This document shows positions 1 to 5,958 of a stretch of DNA of 10,301 bases, piece after piece. Origin of the DNA: Synergistaceae bacterium (GTDB lineage: Bacteria > Synergistota > Synergistia > Synergistales > Synergistaceae); NCBI GenBank assembly GCA_031271065.1, contig JAISWP010000222.1, positions 1 through 10,301 on the forward strand. Direction: 5' to 3'. The notes under the pieces were generated by a model. It ran no database searches. It was not told the DNA's origin and saw nothing but the letters and a program-made list of their open reading frames with translations. How positions within the stretch are numbered: the first letter of the stretch is position 1; each line of letters begins with the position of its first letter. The position numbers and the translations under genes are program-made.

Positions 1-433
1 AGGACAGTTTCATTAAATCGACACTCGGACGGTTGACCTTTACTGTGCCGGTCGCTTCGTCGAGGGTCTTATACCCGCATACCGCGACGTCGCCGCCTGT
101 TGCCTCAATGGATCGAAAAAGACCGGATATATAGTCATTCTCGACCGTGTCGTCCGCGTCAACGAAAGCCAGATACTCTCCCCTGGACGCGTCCATCCCC
201 GTGTTCCGCGCAACGCTGACACCTCTGTTGACTTCATGATCTATGACTTTCCACGGGCGGGAACTATTGCCCAGAACTTCCCGCGCAACATCGGCGGTGT
301 CGTCTCCCGACGCGTCATTCACGGCAATGATCTCCAGGTTTTCATAATCCTGAGCGATGAGGGACCCCAGTGTAACCGCTATTTTCCCAGCGGAATTATA
401 CGCGGGGACGACGACGCTGATTAAAGGCGGCAT
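1..433 (-). CDS. Glycosyltransferase family 2, N-terminal part (gene runs off the left edge)
   Basis: The visible 144 residues are the nucleotide-sugar-binding half of a GT-A fold, family 2 glycosyltransferase. The start reads MPPLISVVVPAYNSAGKI, followed by an acidic NDAS at about 42-45, NRGVSVARN at about 72-80, and the metal-binding DADD at about 96-99. Such enzymes move a sugar from an activated donor onto a lipid- or glycan-linked acceptor at the inner face of the membrane; the sugar cannot be told from sequence. The ATG is chosen because AGGAG lies 7 bases upstream (441-445 on the plus strand). It is clearly a paralog of the GT2 at 2660-3658: about half of the first 95 residues match, including a shared RPWK and NRGVS block. 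The C-terminal half is outside the window, so completeness is unknown. It is the last visible gene of the minus-strand cluster but is set apart from it by a 293-base AT-rich gap, so it probably has its own promoter. Confidence 0.9.
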   Translation of the reverse strand, partial: MPPLISVVVPAYNSAGKIAVTLGSLIAQDYENLEIIAVNDASGDDTADVAREVLGNSSRPWKVIDHEVNRGVSVARNTGMDASRGEYLAFVDADDTVENDYISGLFRSIEATGGDVAVCGYKTLDEATGTVKVNRPSVDLMKLS

Positions 434-468
434 ACAATTACTCCTATCTTTGTCACATACTCAAGAAT

Positions 469-474
469 ATTATA
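469..474 (-). promoter_or_regulatory. Candidate -10 box for the partial GT2 gene
   Basis: The minus strand reads a perfect TATAAT here, which would give a leader of about 28 bases before the GT2 ATG at 433, ending in its AGGAG site. I found no convincing -35 box at 16-18 bases spacing, so the call rests on the -10 match in an AT-rich gap. Confidence 0.4.
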
Positions 475-533
475 CAATCTCACGTGTTAGAATAGTGTCT
501 GAGTTTTAAAACGAGACGGGTGGGTTTGACATA

Positions 534-632
534 ATGCCGGATAAGAAGTTATTGATGTATTCACAGGATTTCGAGGACTTTATTCTGTTCTGCGCTTTGG
601 AAGGCATAGAGAACGGATTTTATAATGTATAA
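534..632 (+). pseudogene. Remnant of an FkbM-type SAM-dependent methyltransferase (N-terminus only)
   Basis: A 32-codon frame starts at ATG 534 and reads MPDKKLLMYSQDFEDFILF, then a CALEGIENGFY block, then NV and a stop. This is the characteristic opening of FkbM-family methyltransferases: a YSQ..ED.IL..AL block followed by a NGFY block that normally runs straight into the SAM-binding DVGAN motif. Here the frame stops exactly where that motif should begin, and I find no continuation in any frame downstream before the converging gene at 727. FkbM enzymes O-methylate sugars or related groups in polysaccharide and antibiotic pathways, which fits the surrounding glycosyltransferases. The fragment lies on the strand opposite its neighbours, in a markedly AT-rich gap. 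I read it as the residue of a gene lost or replaced in the cluster. The other gap sequence (434-533, 633-726) shows nothing else I can support. Confidence 0.6.
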
Positions 633-726
633 AATTCTTTGTACTAGGTTTTTCAATCTCTTAGTTTTACTCGGTTTGAAAAGCAAATACATTAGGCATC
701 TGTGTATTCGTTTTATCCTTGCGAAA

Positions 727-1518
727 TCAGTTGTCCTTAGGCGGATATTTGTATTTCACCAGCTGATTGTGTTCGTAGAACTTCGAGAACTTCAAAAATC
801 TCAAAAAAGCGTAATCCATGGAGTATATAAACCCCCAAAAACCATATAGGAAAAACCTATCTATGATAAACCTTTTTAAGAAGTTGAACGACATGGCCCC
901 CACCATCCGCCAGGGAGAATAATTTTTACCATCGATTACGGCTTGGCGGATCTGCTCGCTGGAATAGAAATTGTGTTTCTGGATAAGGTGGTATATCGAT
1001 AAGAACGAAAAATGATGTACAAATCCCTTCAGCAACTCTTCCGTGGCGTTCGGATCTATCTTTTGGGCGACGTCGTGCCCGGTTGTGCCAGTCATCGAAT
1101 ACGCCCCGCGATGATACAACCGCACCCGCTTATAATGCCATACCCACGGATTGGGCCTGGAACGCCCCACTATCATGTCGGCGATGCGCAGCCAATACGC
1201 GTCTTTTGTGCCGGTCCTCCGGACTTCCATAATCTCTTCGGCCAGCTCTGAAGAGATTACTTCATCGGCGTCGAGCCGCAGCACCCATCTGTGGGCGCAC
1301 TGTTCCTCCGCCCACTTTGCCTGGAGGTCGTATGATTCCCATTCGTGGTAAATAAACCTTGCGCCGTACCTTTCGGCCACCCGCTCCGTCCCGTCCGTGC
1401 TGCCCGAGTCCACGATCACTATCTCGTCGGCGAGCCCCTTGACGGACTCCAGCACCATCGGCAAACGGCGTTCCTCGTTTTTGGTTATGATGAACAAAGA
1501 CAGCTTCGGGATGTGCAT
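727..1518 (-). CDS. Glycosyltransferase family 2, WaaE/LgtF (beta-1,4-glucosyltransferase)-like
   Basis: This 263-residue protein has the signature start of the LPS-core GT2 subgroup: LSLFIITKNEERRLP at about 6-20, EIVIVDSGSTDGT at about 32-44, and RLDADE at about 81-86, whose two aspartates bind the donor metal. Length and layout match WaaE/KdtX and LgtF-type enzymes, which add glucose or heptose-linked sugars to lipopolysaccharide core. The second half is aromatic and basic (a stretch near 215-235 rich in F, Y and W), typical of the membrane-associated tail of this group. The ATG is 6 bases after the stop of the upstream GT4 gene. No good Shine-Dalgarno sits at the usual distance; a GGGAG lies about 18 bases upstream inside the previous gene. 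Translation is therefore probably coupled to that gene. The donor and acceptor are not predictable. The 3' end is noticeably more AT-rich than the rest. Confidence 0.88.
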   Translation of the reverse strand: MHIPKLSLFIITKNEERRLPMVLESVKGLADEIVIVDSGSTDGTERVAERYGARFIYHEWESYDLQAKWAEEQCAHRWVLRLDADEVISSELAEEIMEVRRTGTKDAYWLRIADMIVGRSRPNPWVWHYKRVRLYHRGAYSMTGTTGHDVAQKIDPNATEELLKGFVHHFSFLSIYHLIQKHNFYSSEQIRQAVIDGKNYSPWRMVGAMSFNFLKRFIIDRFFLYGFWGFIYSMDYAFLRFLKFSKFYEHNQLVKYKYPPKDN

Positions 1519-1524
1519 CGGAGG

Positions 1525-2601
1525 TTACTTGAGTATCTCCCTGTAAAAATCTGTCGCGGAGCCGACCATATCCTCCGCGCTTTGGCGTTTTATGGTCATC
1601 TTAAGGGACGGCATGTATGTCCCTTCGAGAAAACGTTCTATCGCGCCCCTCCATGCCCGCACGTCGCCCACGGGAAGCAGCTCCGGGCTGGGACGCTCTC
1701 CCTCGCGGGCTGTAAGTTCCCTCACAGAGGAAATGTCGGACGCTATGACCGGTGCTCCCGACGCGAAGGCCTCTATCAGCACTAAAGGCAGCCCCTCCTC
1801 GTCCTGGGAGGGGAACAAAAACAGATCGCACCCCGCGAAGGCCTCCGCGGCCGTGTTGCTGAAGCCGCGCAGGAACACCCTGTCCTCCAGCCCCAGTTCG
1901 CGGATTTTCGCCTCCAACGCCGGGCGAAGCGGGCCGTCGCCCAGCATGTCCAGCGTCCAGTTCCCGTTCTCCGCGCCGGCCAGGGCCTCGACCAGAGTGA
2001 TGGGTTTTTTTCTGTCGCTGATGCGCCCCACAAAGAGCAGGTGTTTTTTTTCGCTGTCTCCTGAACCGCGCCACGGAATGGTTTTTCCCGGCAGAGAGTT
2101 GTATATCACGCGGATTTTGCGTTCGTCGCGCGGCAGCCATTTTCTCATGTGATCCCGCACCGAGCGGGAGACGCATATAGCGCCGTCCGCCCTGGAGATG
2201 GCCCAGGAACCGTAGTTCAATGTACTGAAGCGCGCGTGGGCGCTGTAGATGAATTTCGCCCTGCGGGCGAACACCTTCGTAAAATAACTCACCCAGGCCG
2301 GGATTCTCGAGTGCGCGTGGATGATCGATATATTGTCCCTTCTCACCAGCGGGGCAAGGCGCATAGCGCACTCGATCCCCACAAAGGGGTTTTTTCTGTG
2401 CACCGGCAGTTTTATATGCTCCACTTCAGGGGACAAAAGAGATTCCAGCCTGCCGCCGTTCGAAACGACGCAGACTTTGTGGCCGAGCCTCGACTGTATG
2501 TTGGCGAACACAGGCACCAAACGCTCCACCCCCCCCTCCTCGAGTTCGGGGAGTATGTGGATTATATTCAGCGGCTGCGTTTCCTCAGAGTCTCCCTGCA
2601 T
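1525..2601 (-). CDS. Glycosyltransferase family 4 (GT-B fold)
   Basis: The 358-residue product is a retaining GT-B fold enzyme of the GT4 type. The N-terminal acceptor half has the glycine-rich loop of the family at about 21-27 (EEGGVER) and HAHSRIP at about 95-101. The C-terminal donor half has FVGRISDRKKP at about 190-200, LGDGPLRP at about 220-227 and the E-x7-E donor-binding motif at E269 and E277, followed by SGAPVIASD. It should transfer a sugar during synthesis of LPS, capsule or another surface glycan at the cytoplasmic side of the membrane. The start codon is uncertain: no Shine-Dalgarno precedes ATG 2601, while a good promoter at 2608-2636 would place the RNA start at that codon, so the message may be leaderless. 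It is the first gene of a minus-strand pair with the GT2 at 727-1518. Confidence 0.9.
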   Translation of the reverse strand: MQGDSEETQPLNIIHILPELEEGGVERLVPVFANIQSRLGHKVCVVSNGGRLESLLSPEVEHIKLPVHRKNPFVGIECAMRLAPLVRRDNISIIHAHSRIPAWVSYFTKVFARRAKFIYSAHARFSTLNYGSWAISRADGAICVSRSVRDHMRKWLPRDERKIRVIYNSLPGKTIPWRGSGDSEKKHLLFVGRISDRKKPITLVEALAGAENGNWTLDMLGDGPLRPALEAKIRELGLEDRVFLRGFSNTAAEAFAGCDLFLFPSQDEEGLPLVLIEAFASGAPVIASDISSVRELTAREGERPSPELLPVGDVRAWRGAIERFLEGTYMPSLKMTIKRQSAEDMVGSATDFYREILK

Positions 2602-2607
2602 GAAATT

Positions 2608-2636
2608 AGTGTATACTCATGTCGCGTTTATTTCAA
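2608..2636 (-). promoter_or_regulatory. Candidate housekeeping promoter of the minus-strand GT4-GT2 unit
   Basis: Reading the minus strand, a TTGAAA (-35, plus-strand 2631-2636) is followed after exactly 17 bases by TACACT (-10, 2608-2613). That is 5 of 6 and 4 of 6 matches to the sigma-70 consensus at ideal spacing. The predicted start of RNA falls at about 2601, on the A of the GT4 ATG. On the opposite strand the same gap has TATACT at 2612-2617, a possible -10 for the plus-strand GT2, but without a -35. Confidence 0.5.
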
Positions 2637-2659
2637 TCTTAGTCAGGGGTAAATTCATC

Positions 2660-3658
2660 ATGCTGCCGATGATAAGTGTCGTGATTCCCGCTTATAACGC
2701 GCAAAACACCATAGAGCCCACACTGAGGTCCGTCTTTGCGCAGGAGTATCGCAATCTGGAGGTCATCGTCGCCGACGACGCTTCGAAAGACGGCACCGCC
2801 GCCGCCGCCCGGCGTGCGCTGCTGGCGGGAGACAGGCCGTGGAAATTGATAGAACTGGAATCCAACCGCGGGGTCAGCGCCGCCCGCAACGAGGGCATGA
2901 AGGCGGCCTCCGGCGAATATCTGCTCTTTATGGACGCCGACGACAGGGCAGACCCTGATTTCCTGACGATACTGCACGGCGTTATCTCCGTCAGCGGCGC
3001 CGACATAGCCTTCTGCGGATTCCGCTCGAGGGATATGCGCACGGGAAAAGAGGACCGGTTCCCAGTTAAGCTCGATCCGTCGCGCGGTTATACAGCCGAG
3101 GATCTTGCCGTCATGAGAATTTTTAAAAAAATCGACCCGACTGTCTGGACCATGCTTTTCCGAAAGGATTTTATATTCTCCCGCGGCCTGTCGTTCGCGG
3201 AGGGCTGTTCGCACGGGCAGGATGTGGAGTTCGTCATAGAGGCTCTCTCAGTGGCCGGACATGCCGCGTTTTCGCCGGAGTGTCCCTTCGTCTACATGCA
3301 CCACGCGAACATGGCCTCCGCGGCGGACAGATCCTTCGGCGAAAAAAAATTGAGGCGCTACGCCGACTTCACGGAATCCCATTTCCGGATGGCGCGCTTT
3401 CTGACCGAACGATCCGGGTCGAAGAAGCTTGCCGAAATAGCGAACCGCTTCCTGCTGCCGACCGCATACATCAAGCGCCTCACCCTCTGCGCCTGGCAGA
3501 AAGACAGACGAGCTTTCGACGAGATTCTGGCGTCTCGGGAGGTGCGGGACATCCTCCGGTCGAGCCGCAGGTACGCCGCGAAAAAGCCGGAAGTATTCCT
3601 GAAATCGCTCTGCCTCTTGACCGCGCCGGGCCTGTACTACAGGATGCGGGCCCGATGA
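2660..3658 (+). CDS. Glycosyltransferase family 2
   Basis: The 332-residue product opens with MLPMISVVIPAYNAQNTIE, a standard GT2 Rossmann-like start, then VADDASKDGT at about 37-46, NRGVSAARNEG at 69-79 and the metal-binding MDADD at 91-95. SHGQDVEF at about 184-191 is in the position of the catalytic base region (ED-type motif) of the family. The remaining 140 residues are basic and probably acceptor- or membrane-contacting. ATG 2660 is chosen because AGGGG at 2645-2649 lies 10 bases upstream; a second ATG nine bases later is possible. The same frame stays open far upstream, but that stretch overlaps the opposing GT4 gene and is not credible coding sequence. Its stop overlaps the next gene's ATG (ATGA at 3655-3658), so the two are translated together. 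It is a paralog of the partial GT2 at the left edge. Confidence 0.92.
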   Translation: MLPMISVVIPAYNAQNTIEPTLRSVFAQEYRNLEVIVADDASKDGTAAAARRALLAGDRPWKLIELESNRGVSAARNEGMKAASGEYLLFMDADDRADPDFLTILHGVISVSGADIAFCGFRSRDMRTGKEDRFPVKLDPSRGYTAEDLAVMRIFKKIDPTVWTMLFRKDFIFSRGLSFAEGCSHGQDVEFVIEALSVAGHAAFSPECPFVYMHHANMASAADRSFGEKKLRRYADFTESHFRMARFLTERSGSKKLAEIANRFLLPTAYIKRLTLCAWQKDRRAFDEILASREVRDILRSSRRYAAKKPEVFLKSLCLLTAPGLYYRMRAR

Positions 3659-4737
3659 AAATACTGCATTACGTGGATTCGGCGGACGTCACATTCTGCG
3701 TACCGTGGATAGACCTCATGAAGGAGCTGGGGCGAACGGGCGTCGATCAAGCCCTGCTCTGCCGGCCAGGGGGCAATATGGCGTCCGCCGCCCTCGCAAA
3801 CGGCGTCGACGCCGTCGCGTGGAAACCTTTTGTCTCGAACCTGCCTGTCGTCAATTTCGGATACCCCCGAATAGTCTCCCGCCTCGCGCCGGACATAGTG
3901 CACACCAGGGGCTCGAACGCGGCCGGCATCGCCGGTTTCTGGGGGCGCTTTCTGAAAATTCCCGTCGTCGCGATTCTCGACGGGACCCACTACAAGAAGA
4001 AATATTACACAGGAGCGGATTATTTCACCGCCTGCTCCGAAGCCGCGAAAAACAGCATGGCCTCCAAAGGTCTCGACCCTCGGAAAATTGAGGTGACTTA
4101 CAACTCCATCGACATATCAAAATACAGGCCGGATGGAGCGGTACGGGAGGATTTCAGGCGGCGTCTCGGCCTCGGAGCCGGCGACAGGGCCTTCGTCTCC
4201 GCCGGAGCATTTCGCCCCATAAAGGGGTTCGACGTGTTTATAAAAGCCTTCGCCGCGCTGCGCGAACGCGGACCGAACGTGAAATTGCTCCTGGCCGGGG
4301 ACGGAGAGTGCAAGGACTCTTATCTCCGTCTCGCCGGGGAACTGGGCGTATCTGATTCGGTCGTCATATCGGACGGCTTCGTCCCGGACATCAGACCCTG
4401 GCTCTGGGCCGCGGACTGTTTCGTACTGCCATCCATTGGAGAGCCGTTCGGGATCATCGTCCTCGAGGCGATGGCAGCCGGGCTGCCCGTTATTGTGACC
4501 GACAGCGGAGGTCCGGGCGAGATAATACATGACGGAGCCGAGGGGCTGGTTGTGCCGCCCCGTTCGCCCGAGCGACTCTCGCTCGCAATGGAAGCGGTTC
4601 TGGCGATGAGCGGGAACGCCATATCGTCCATGAAGGAAAACATGAAAAAGCGTCTTGAGGTCTTCACCGTCCAAAAACATGCCTTTCATCTCGTAAAAAT
4701 TTACGAAAAAGTTCTCGCCGAATACCGCAGTCGATAA
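3655..4737 (+). CDS. Glycosyltransferase family 4 (GT-B fold)
   Basis: This 360-residue enzyme has the two-domain GT-B layout. The N-terminal half contains PDIVHTRGSNAAG at about 79-91 (the acceptor-side loop seen in WaaG/Cap-type GT4 proteins) and TACSEAAKNSM at about 125-135. The C-terminal half has SAGAFRPIKGFD at about 182-193, LLAGDGE at 212-218, and the E-x7-E motif at E263 and E271 within GEPFGIIVLEAMAAGLPVI. It should add a sugar to a growing LPS- or exopolysaccharide-type glycan. The start is fixed by the 4-base ATGA overlap with the GT2 before it, a classic coupled pair. The unrelated longer frame that begins near 3280 simply overlaps the GT2 gene and is rejected. I see no clear terminator in the 60 bases after the stop, so some read-through into the downstream cassette is conceivable. 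Confidence 0.92.
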   Translation: MKILHYVDSADVTFCVPWIDLMKELGRTGVDQALLCRPGGNMASAALANGVDAVAWKPFVSNLPVVNFGYPRIVSRLAPDIVHTRGSNAAGIAGFWGRFLKIPVVAILDGTHYKKKYYTGADYFTACSEAAKNSMASKGLDPRKIEVTYNSIDISKYRPDGAVREDFRRRLGLGAGDRAFVSAGAFRPIKGFDVFIKAFAALRERGPNVKLLLAGDGECKDSYLRLAGELGVSDSVVISDGFVPDIRPWLWAADCFVLPSIGEPFGIIVLEAMAAGLPVIVTDSGGPGEIIHDGAEGLVVPPRSPERLSLAMEAVLAMSGNAISSMKENMKKRLEVFTVQKHAFHLVKIYEKVLAEYRSR

Positions 4738-4739
4738 GT

Positions 4740-4767
4740 TTTACAACCTCTTCGCATTAATTATCCT
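4740..4767 (+). promoter_or_regulatory. Weak candidate promoter ahead of the small-protein cassette
   Basis: TTTACA at 4740-4745 is followed after 16 bases by TATCCT at 4762-4767, a 5/6 and 4/6 match to sigma-70 boxes. The leader of about 100 bases to the first gene contains GC-rich self-complementary sequence (CCCG 4816-4819 with CGGG 4829-4832, and GGGGCCCC near 4830-4837). Whether the housekeeping sigma or the cassette's own sigma factor acts here cannot be told. Confidence 0.25.
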
Positions 4768-4872
4768 TATTTTTTGACGCACGCTTGTTAAAAGCGCGGG
4801 AACAGCCCACTGGTACCCGTATAGGCAGCGGGGCCCCGGGCCTTAAAAACCATACGACAGGGGGAATGGGAA

Positions 4873-5091
4873 ATGGCGAGTATATCGGTGCGGGACATCA
4901 GGATGTCTTTCAAGCTGGACACCGGCGAGGTGAACGGAGACAAACCCGTTTACAAAAACATCTCTCTCGGCGGCATCAGGGGCAATTCCGGAGCGGACGA
5001 CCTGGCCTCGGCCGCGGAAGCGGCGGGAGACCTGGTGAAGTTCAGCGTAGAGGAGATCACCCTGCGCAGAGCCGACATCCTGGAACTGTAG
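4873..5091 (+). CDS. DUF1659-type small protein
   Basis: A 72-residue protein of unknown function that fits the DUF1659 family in length and pattern: a short N-terminal strand (ISVRDIRMSFKLDTGE), a KPVYKNISL strand at about 24-32, IRGNSGADDLASAAEA at about 35-50, and a closing EEITLRRADILEL. It has no signal peptide, no membrane helix and no cysteine. The start is supported by AGGGGG about 8 bases upstream. It is first in a plus-strand cassette with a DUF2922 protein 30 bases downstream, then YvrJ-like and M15 peptidase genes, then a sigma factor. Residues 30-50 line up without gaps with residues 22-42 of that DUF2922 neighbour, so the two are probably structural relatives. In my knowledge these families travel together but have no established function; a secreted or assembled structural role is only a guess. 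Confidence 0.78.
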   Translation: MASISVRDIRMSFKLDTGEVNGDKPVYKNISLGGIRGNSGADDLASAAEAAGDLVKFSVEEITLRRADILEL

Positions 5092-5121
5092 AGCGCGACG
5101 GCATAAAAAGGAGGGAATGCA

Positions 5122-5334
5122 ATGAGCGAGACTACTCTGACACTTGGAATGAAGTTCGACACCGCGGCCGGGAAACCTAAGACAGTCTCCCTGCAGCCGT
5201 GCAGGGAAAACCTCACCGCGGACGAGGTCAAGGCGGCCATGGACGCTTTCATAGCGAGCGGCGTCTTTGTGTACGACCCCACGGCCAAACTCGGCGCCAG
5301 CATAATCGAGCGCACAGTCACGACGCTCTTTTAG
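5122..5334 (+). CDS. DUF2922-type small protein
   Basis: A 70-residue protein matching the DUF2922 pattern: a strand ending in LTLGMKFDTAAGKPKTVSL (about 6-24), CRENLTADEVKAAMDAFIAS (27-46) and a final VFVYD ... GASIIERTVTTLF. An excellent AGGAGGG site lies 6 bases before the ATG, stronger than that of most genes here, so high expression is likely. There is no signal peptide or membrane segment; a single cysteine is at residue 27. It follows the DUF1659 gene in the same transcript and is followed at once by a perfect 10-bp hairpin with four T residues, which would favour expression of these first two genes over the two behind them. The function is unknown; the conserved company of DUF1659, YvrJ and a cell-wall hydrolase points to a cell-envelope or export-related job. 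Confidence 0.8.
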   Translation: MSETTLTLGMKFDTAAGKPKTVSLQPCRENLTADEVKAAMDAFIASGVFVYDPTAKLGASIIERTVTTLF

Positions 5335-5345
5335 GGCGGATGAGC

Positions 5346-5374
5346 GGGAGGGCGGCCTGTCCGCCCTCCCTTTT
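5346..5374 (+). terminator. Partial intrinsic terminator / attenuator inside the cassette
   Basis: GGGAGGGCGG (5346-5355) pairs perfectly with CCGCCCTCCC (5361-5370) around a 5-base loop, and is followed by TTTT and then GCACAGGAGGG, the ribosome site of the next gene. The stem is strong but the T tract is short, so partial termination is expected. It lies 11 bases after the DUF2922 stop. Confidence 0.7.
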
Positions 5375-5391
5375 GCACAGGAGGGATCGAC

Positions 5392-5553
5392 ATGCAGGAA
5401 TTCCTGATAAGCGCGGCGGAAAGCACATTTTCGATAGCGGTGGCCGGCTATCTCTTGATCAGAATGGAGCGGCGGCTGGACGAACTCACCAGCGCCATTG
5501 TCAGGCTCGAGAGCGCTATAGCCGGTCTTTCCAGGAGCGGGGAGCAGGCATGA
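5392..5553 (+). CDS. YvrJ-family small membrane protein (holin-like layout)
   Basis: A 53-residue frame too short for many gene callers. ATG 5392 is preceded by AGGAGGG at good spacing. It reads MQEFLISAAESTFSIAVAGY, then LLIRMERRLDELTSAIVRLE, then a short polar end. Residues about 8-23 form one hydrophobic helix, followed by a charged amphipathic heptad-like helix (about 24-47). This matches the YvrJ family pattern (a small membrane helix, then Y-LL-R-E-x-x-L-D-E-L). The stop overlaps the start of the M15 peptidase gene by 4 bases (ATGA 5550-5553), so the two are made together. A single-helix membrane protein directly before a leaderless wall peptidase resembles a phage holin-endolysin pair. 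That role is inferred; YvrJ itself has no proven function that I know of. Confidence 0.78.
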   Translation: MQEFLISAAESTFSIAVAGYLLIRMERRLDELTSAIVRLESAIAGLSRSGEQA

Positions 5554-5891
5554 GGCTGAACGATATCAGGATCTCCCCGCATTTCAAGCTCAGGGAGTTT
5601 CAGTGCGGATGCTGCGGCACGGTGAAACTGCGTCCGGAGCTGATAGCGATGCTGGAGGCTCTCCGCGCCCTGTGGGGACGCCCCATCTCTCTTACGAGCG
5701 GATACAGGTGCGAACAGCACAACCGCGCGGTCGGCGGCGCGTCCCGCAGCCTGCATATGGCGGGGCGCGCCGCGGATATTTCGGCACGTCCGGACGAACA
5801 GAAACCTCTCAGGCTTTATGCCTTTGACGCCGGTTTCACAGAGGTAATTTGCGGAGAAGAGAAGAATTATATACACGTAGGCTTTAATTAA
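5550..5891 (+). CDS. M15-family zinc peptidase (peptidase_M15_3-like, cell-wall/endolysin type)
   Basis: A 113-residue single-domain peptidase. It opens with SPHFKLREFQCGCCG, the usual start of the M15_3 group, then LIAMLEALRALWGRPISLTS and SGYRCEQHN at about 50-58. Zinc ligands are visible as H69 and D76 in SLHMAGRAAD (the H-x6-D motif) and H109 in NYIHVGF. Relatives cut D,D or L,D bonds in peptidoglycan stem peptides, both in bacteria and as phage endolysins. The usual Asp two residues after the last histidine is Gly here, which might alter activity. There is no signal peptide, so reaching the wall needs lysis or a pore; the coupled YvrJ-like membrane protein is the obvious candidate. The start is set by the ATGA overlap and the GGGGAG just before it. 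A longer frame opening upstream overlaps other genes and is not used. Confidence 0.88.
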   Translation: MRLNDIRISPHFKLREFQCGCCGTVKLRPELIAMLEALRALWGRPISLTSGYRCEQHNRAVGGASRSLHMAGRAADISARPDEQKPLRLYAFDAGFTEVICGEEKNYIHVGFN

Positions 5892-5958
5892 AAAGTAGTG
5901 TAACATCTTCCTCTGTCAACCACACTAATACCTCATACTTCGAAAGGAAGGCAAGAGC

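Noticed and set aside
40..237. Minus-strand 65-residue frame at the left edge
   Set aside because: It lies inside the GT2 gene in another frame; the GT2 motifs are unmistakable.
625..849. Plus-strand frame beginning MYKILCTRFFNLLVLLG
   Set aside because: It overlaps the 3' end of the convincing WaaE-like gene, has no ribosome site, and its hydrophobicity follows from AT-rich sequence.
2321..2659. N-terminal extension of the plus-strand GT2 frame
   Set aside because: The stretch lies over the start of the opposing GT4 gene, has no domain match, and a proper start with a ribosome site exists at 2660.
4830..4845. GGGGCCCCGGGCC as a terminator of the upstream glycosyltransferase pair
   Set aside because: It is not followed by a T tract on the plus strand and is close to the ribosome site of the next gene; more likely just leader structure.
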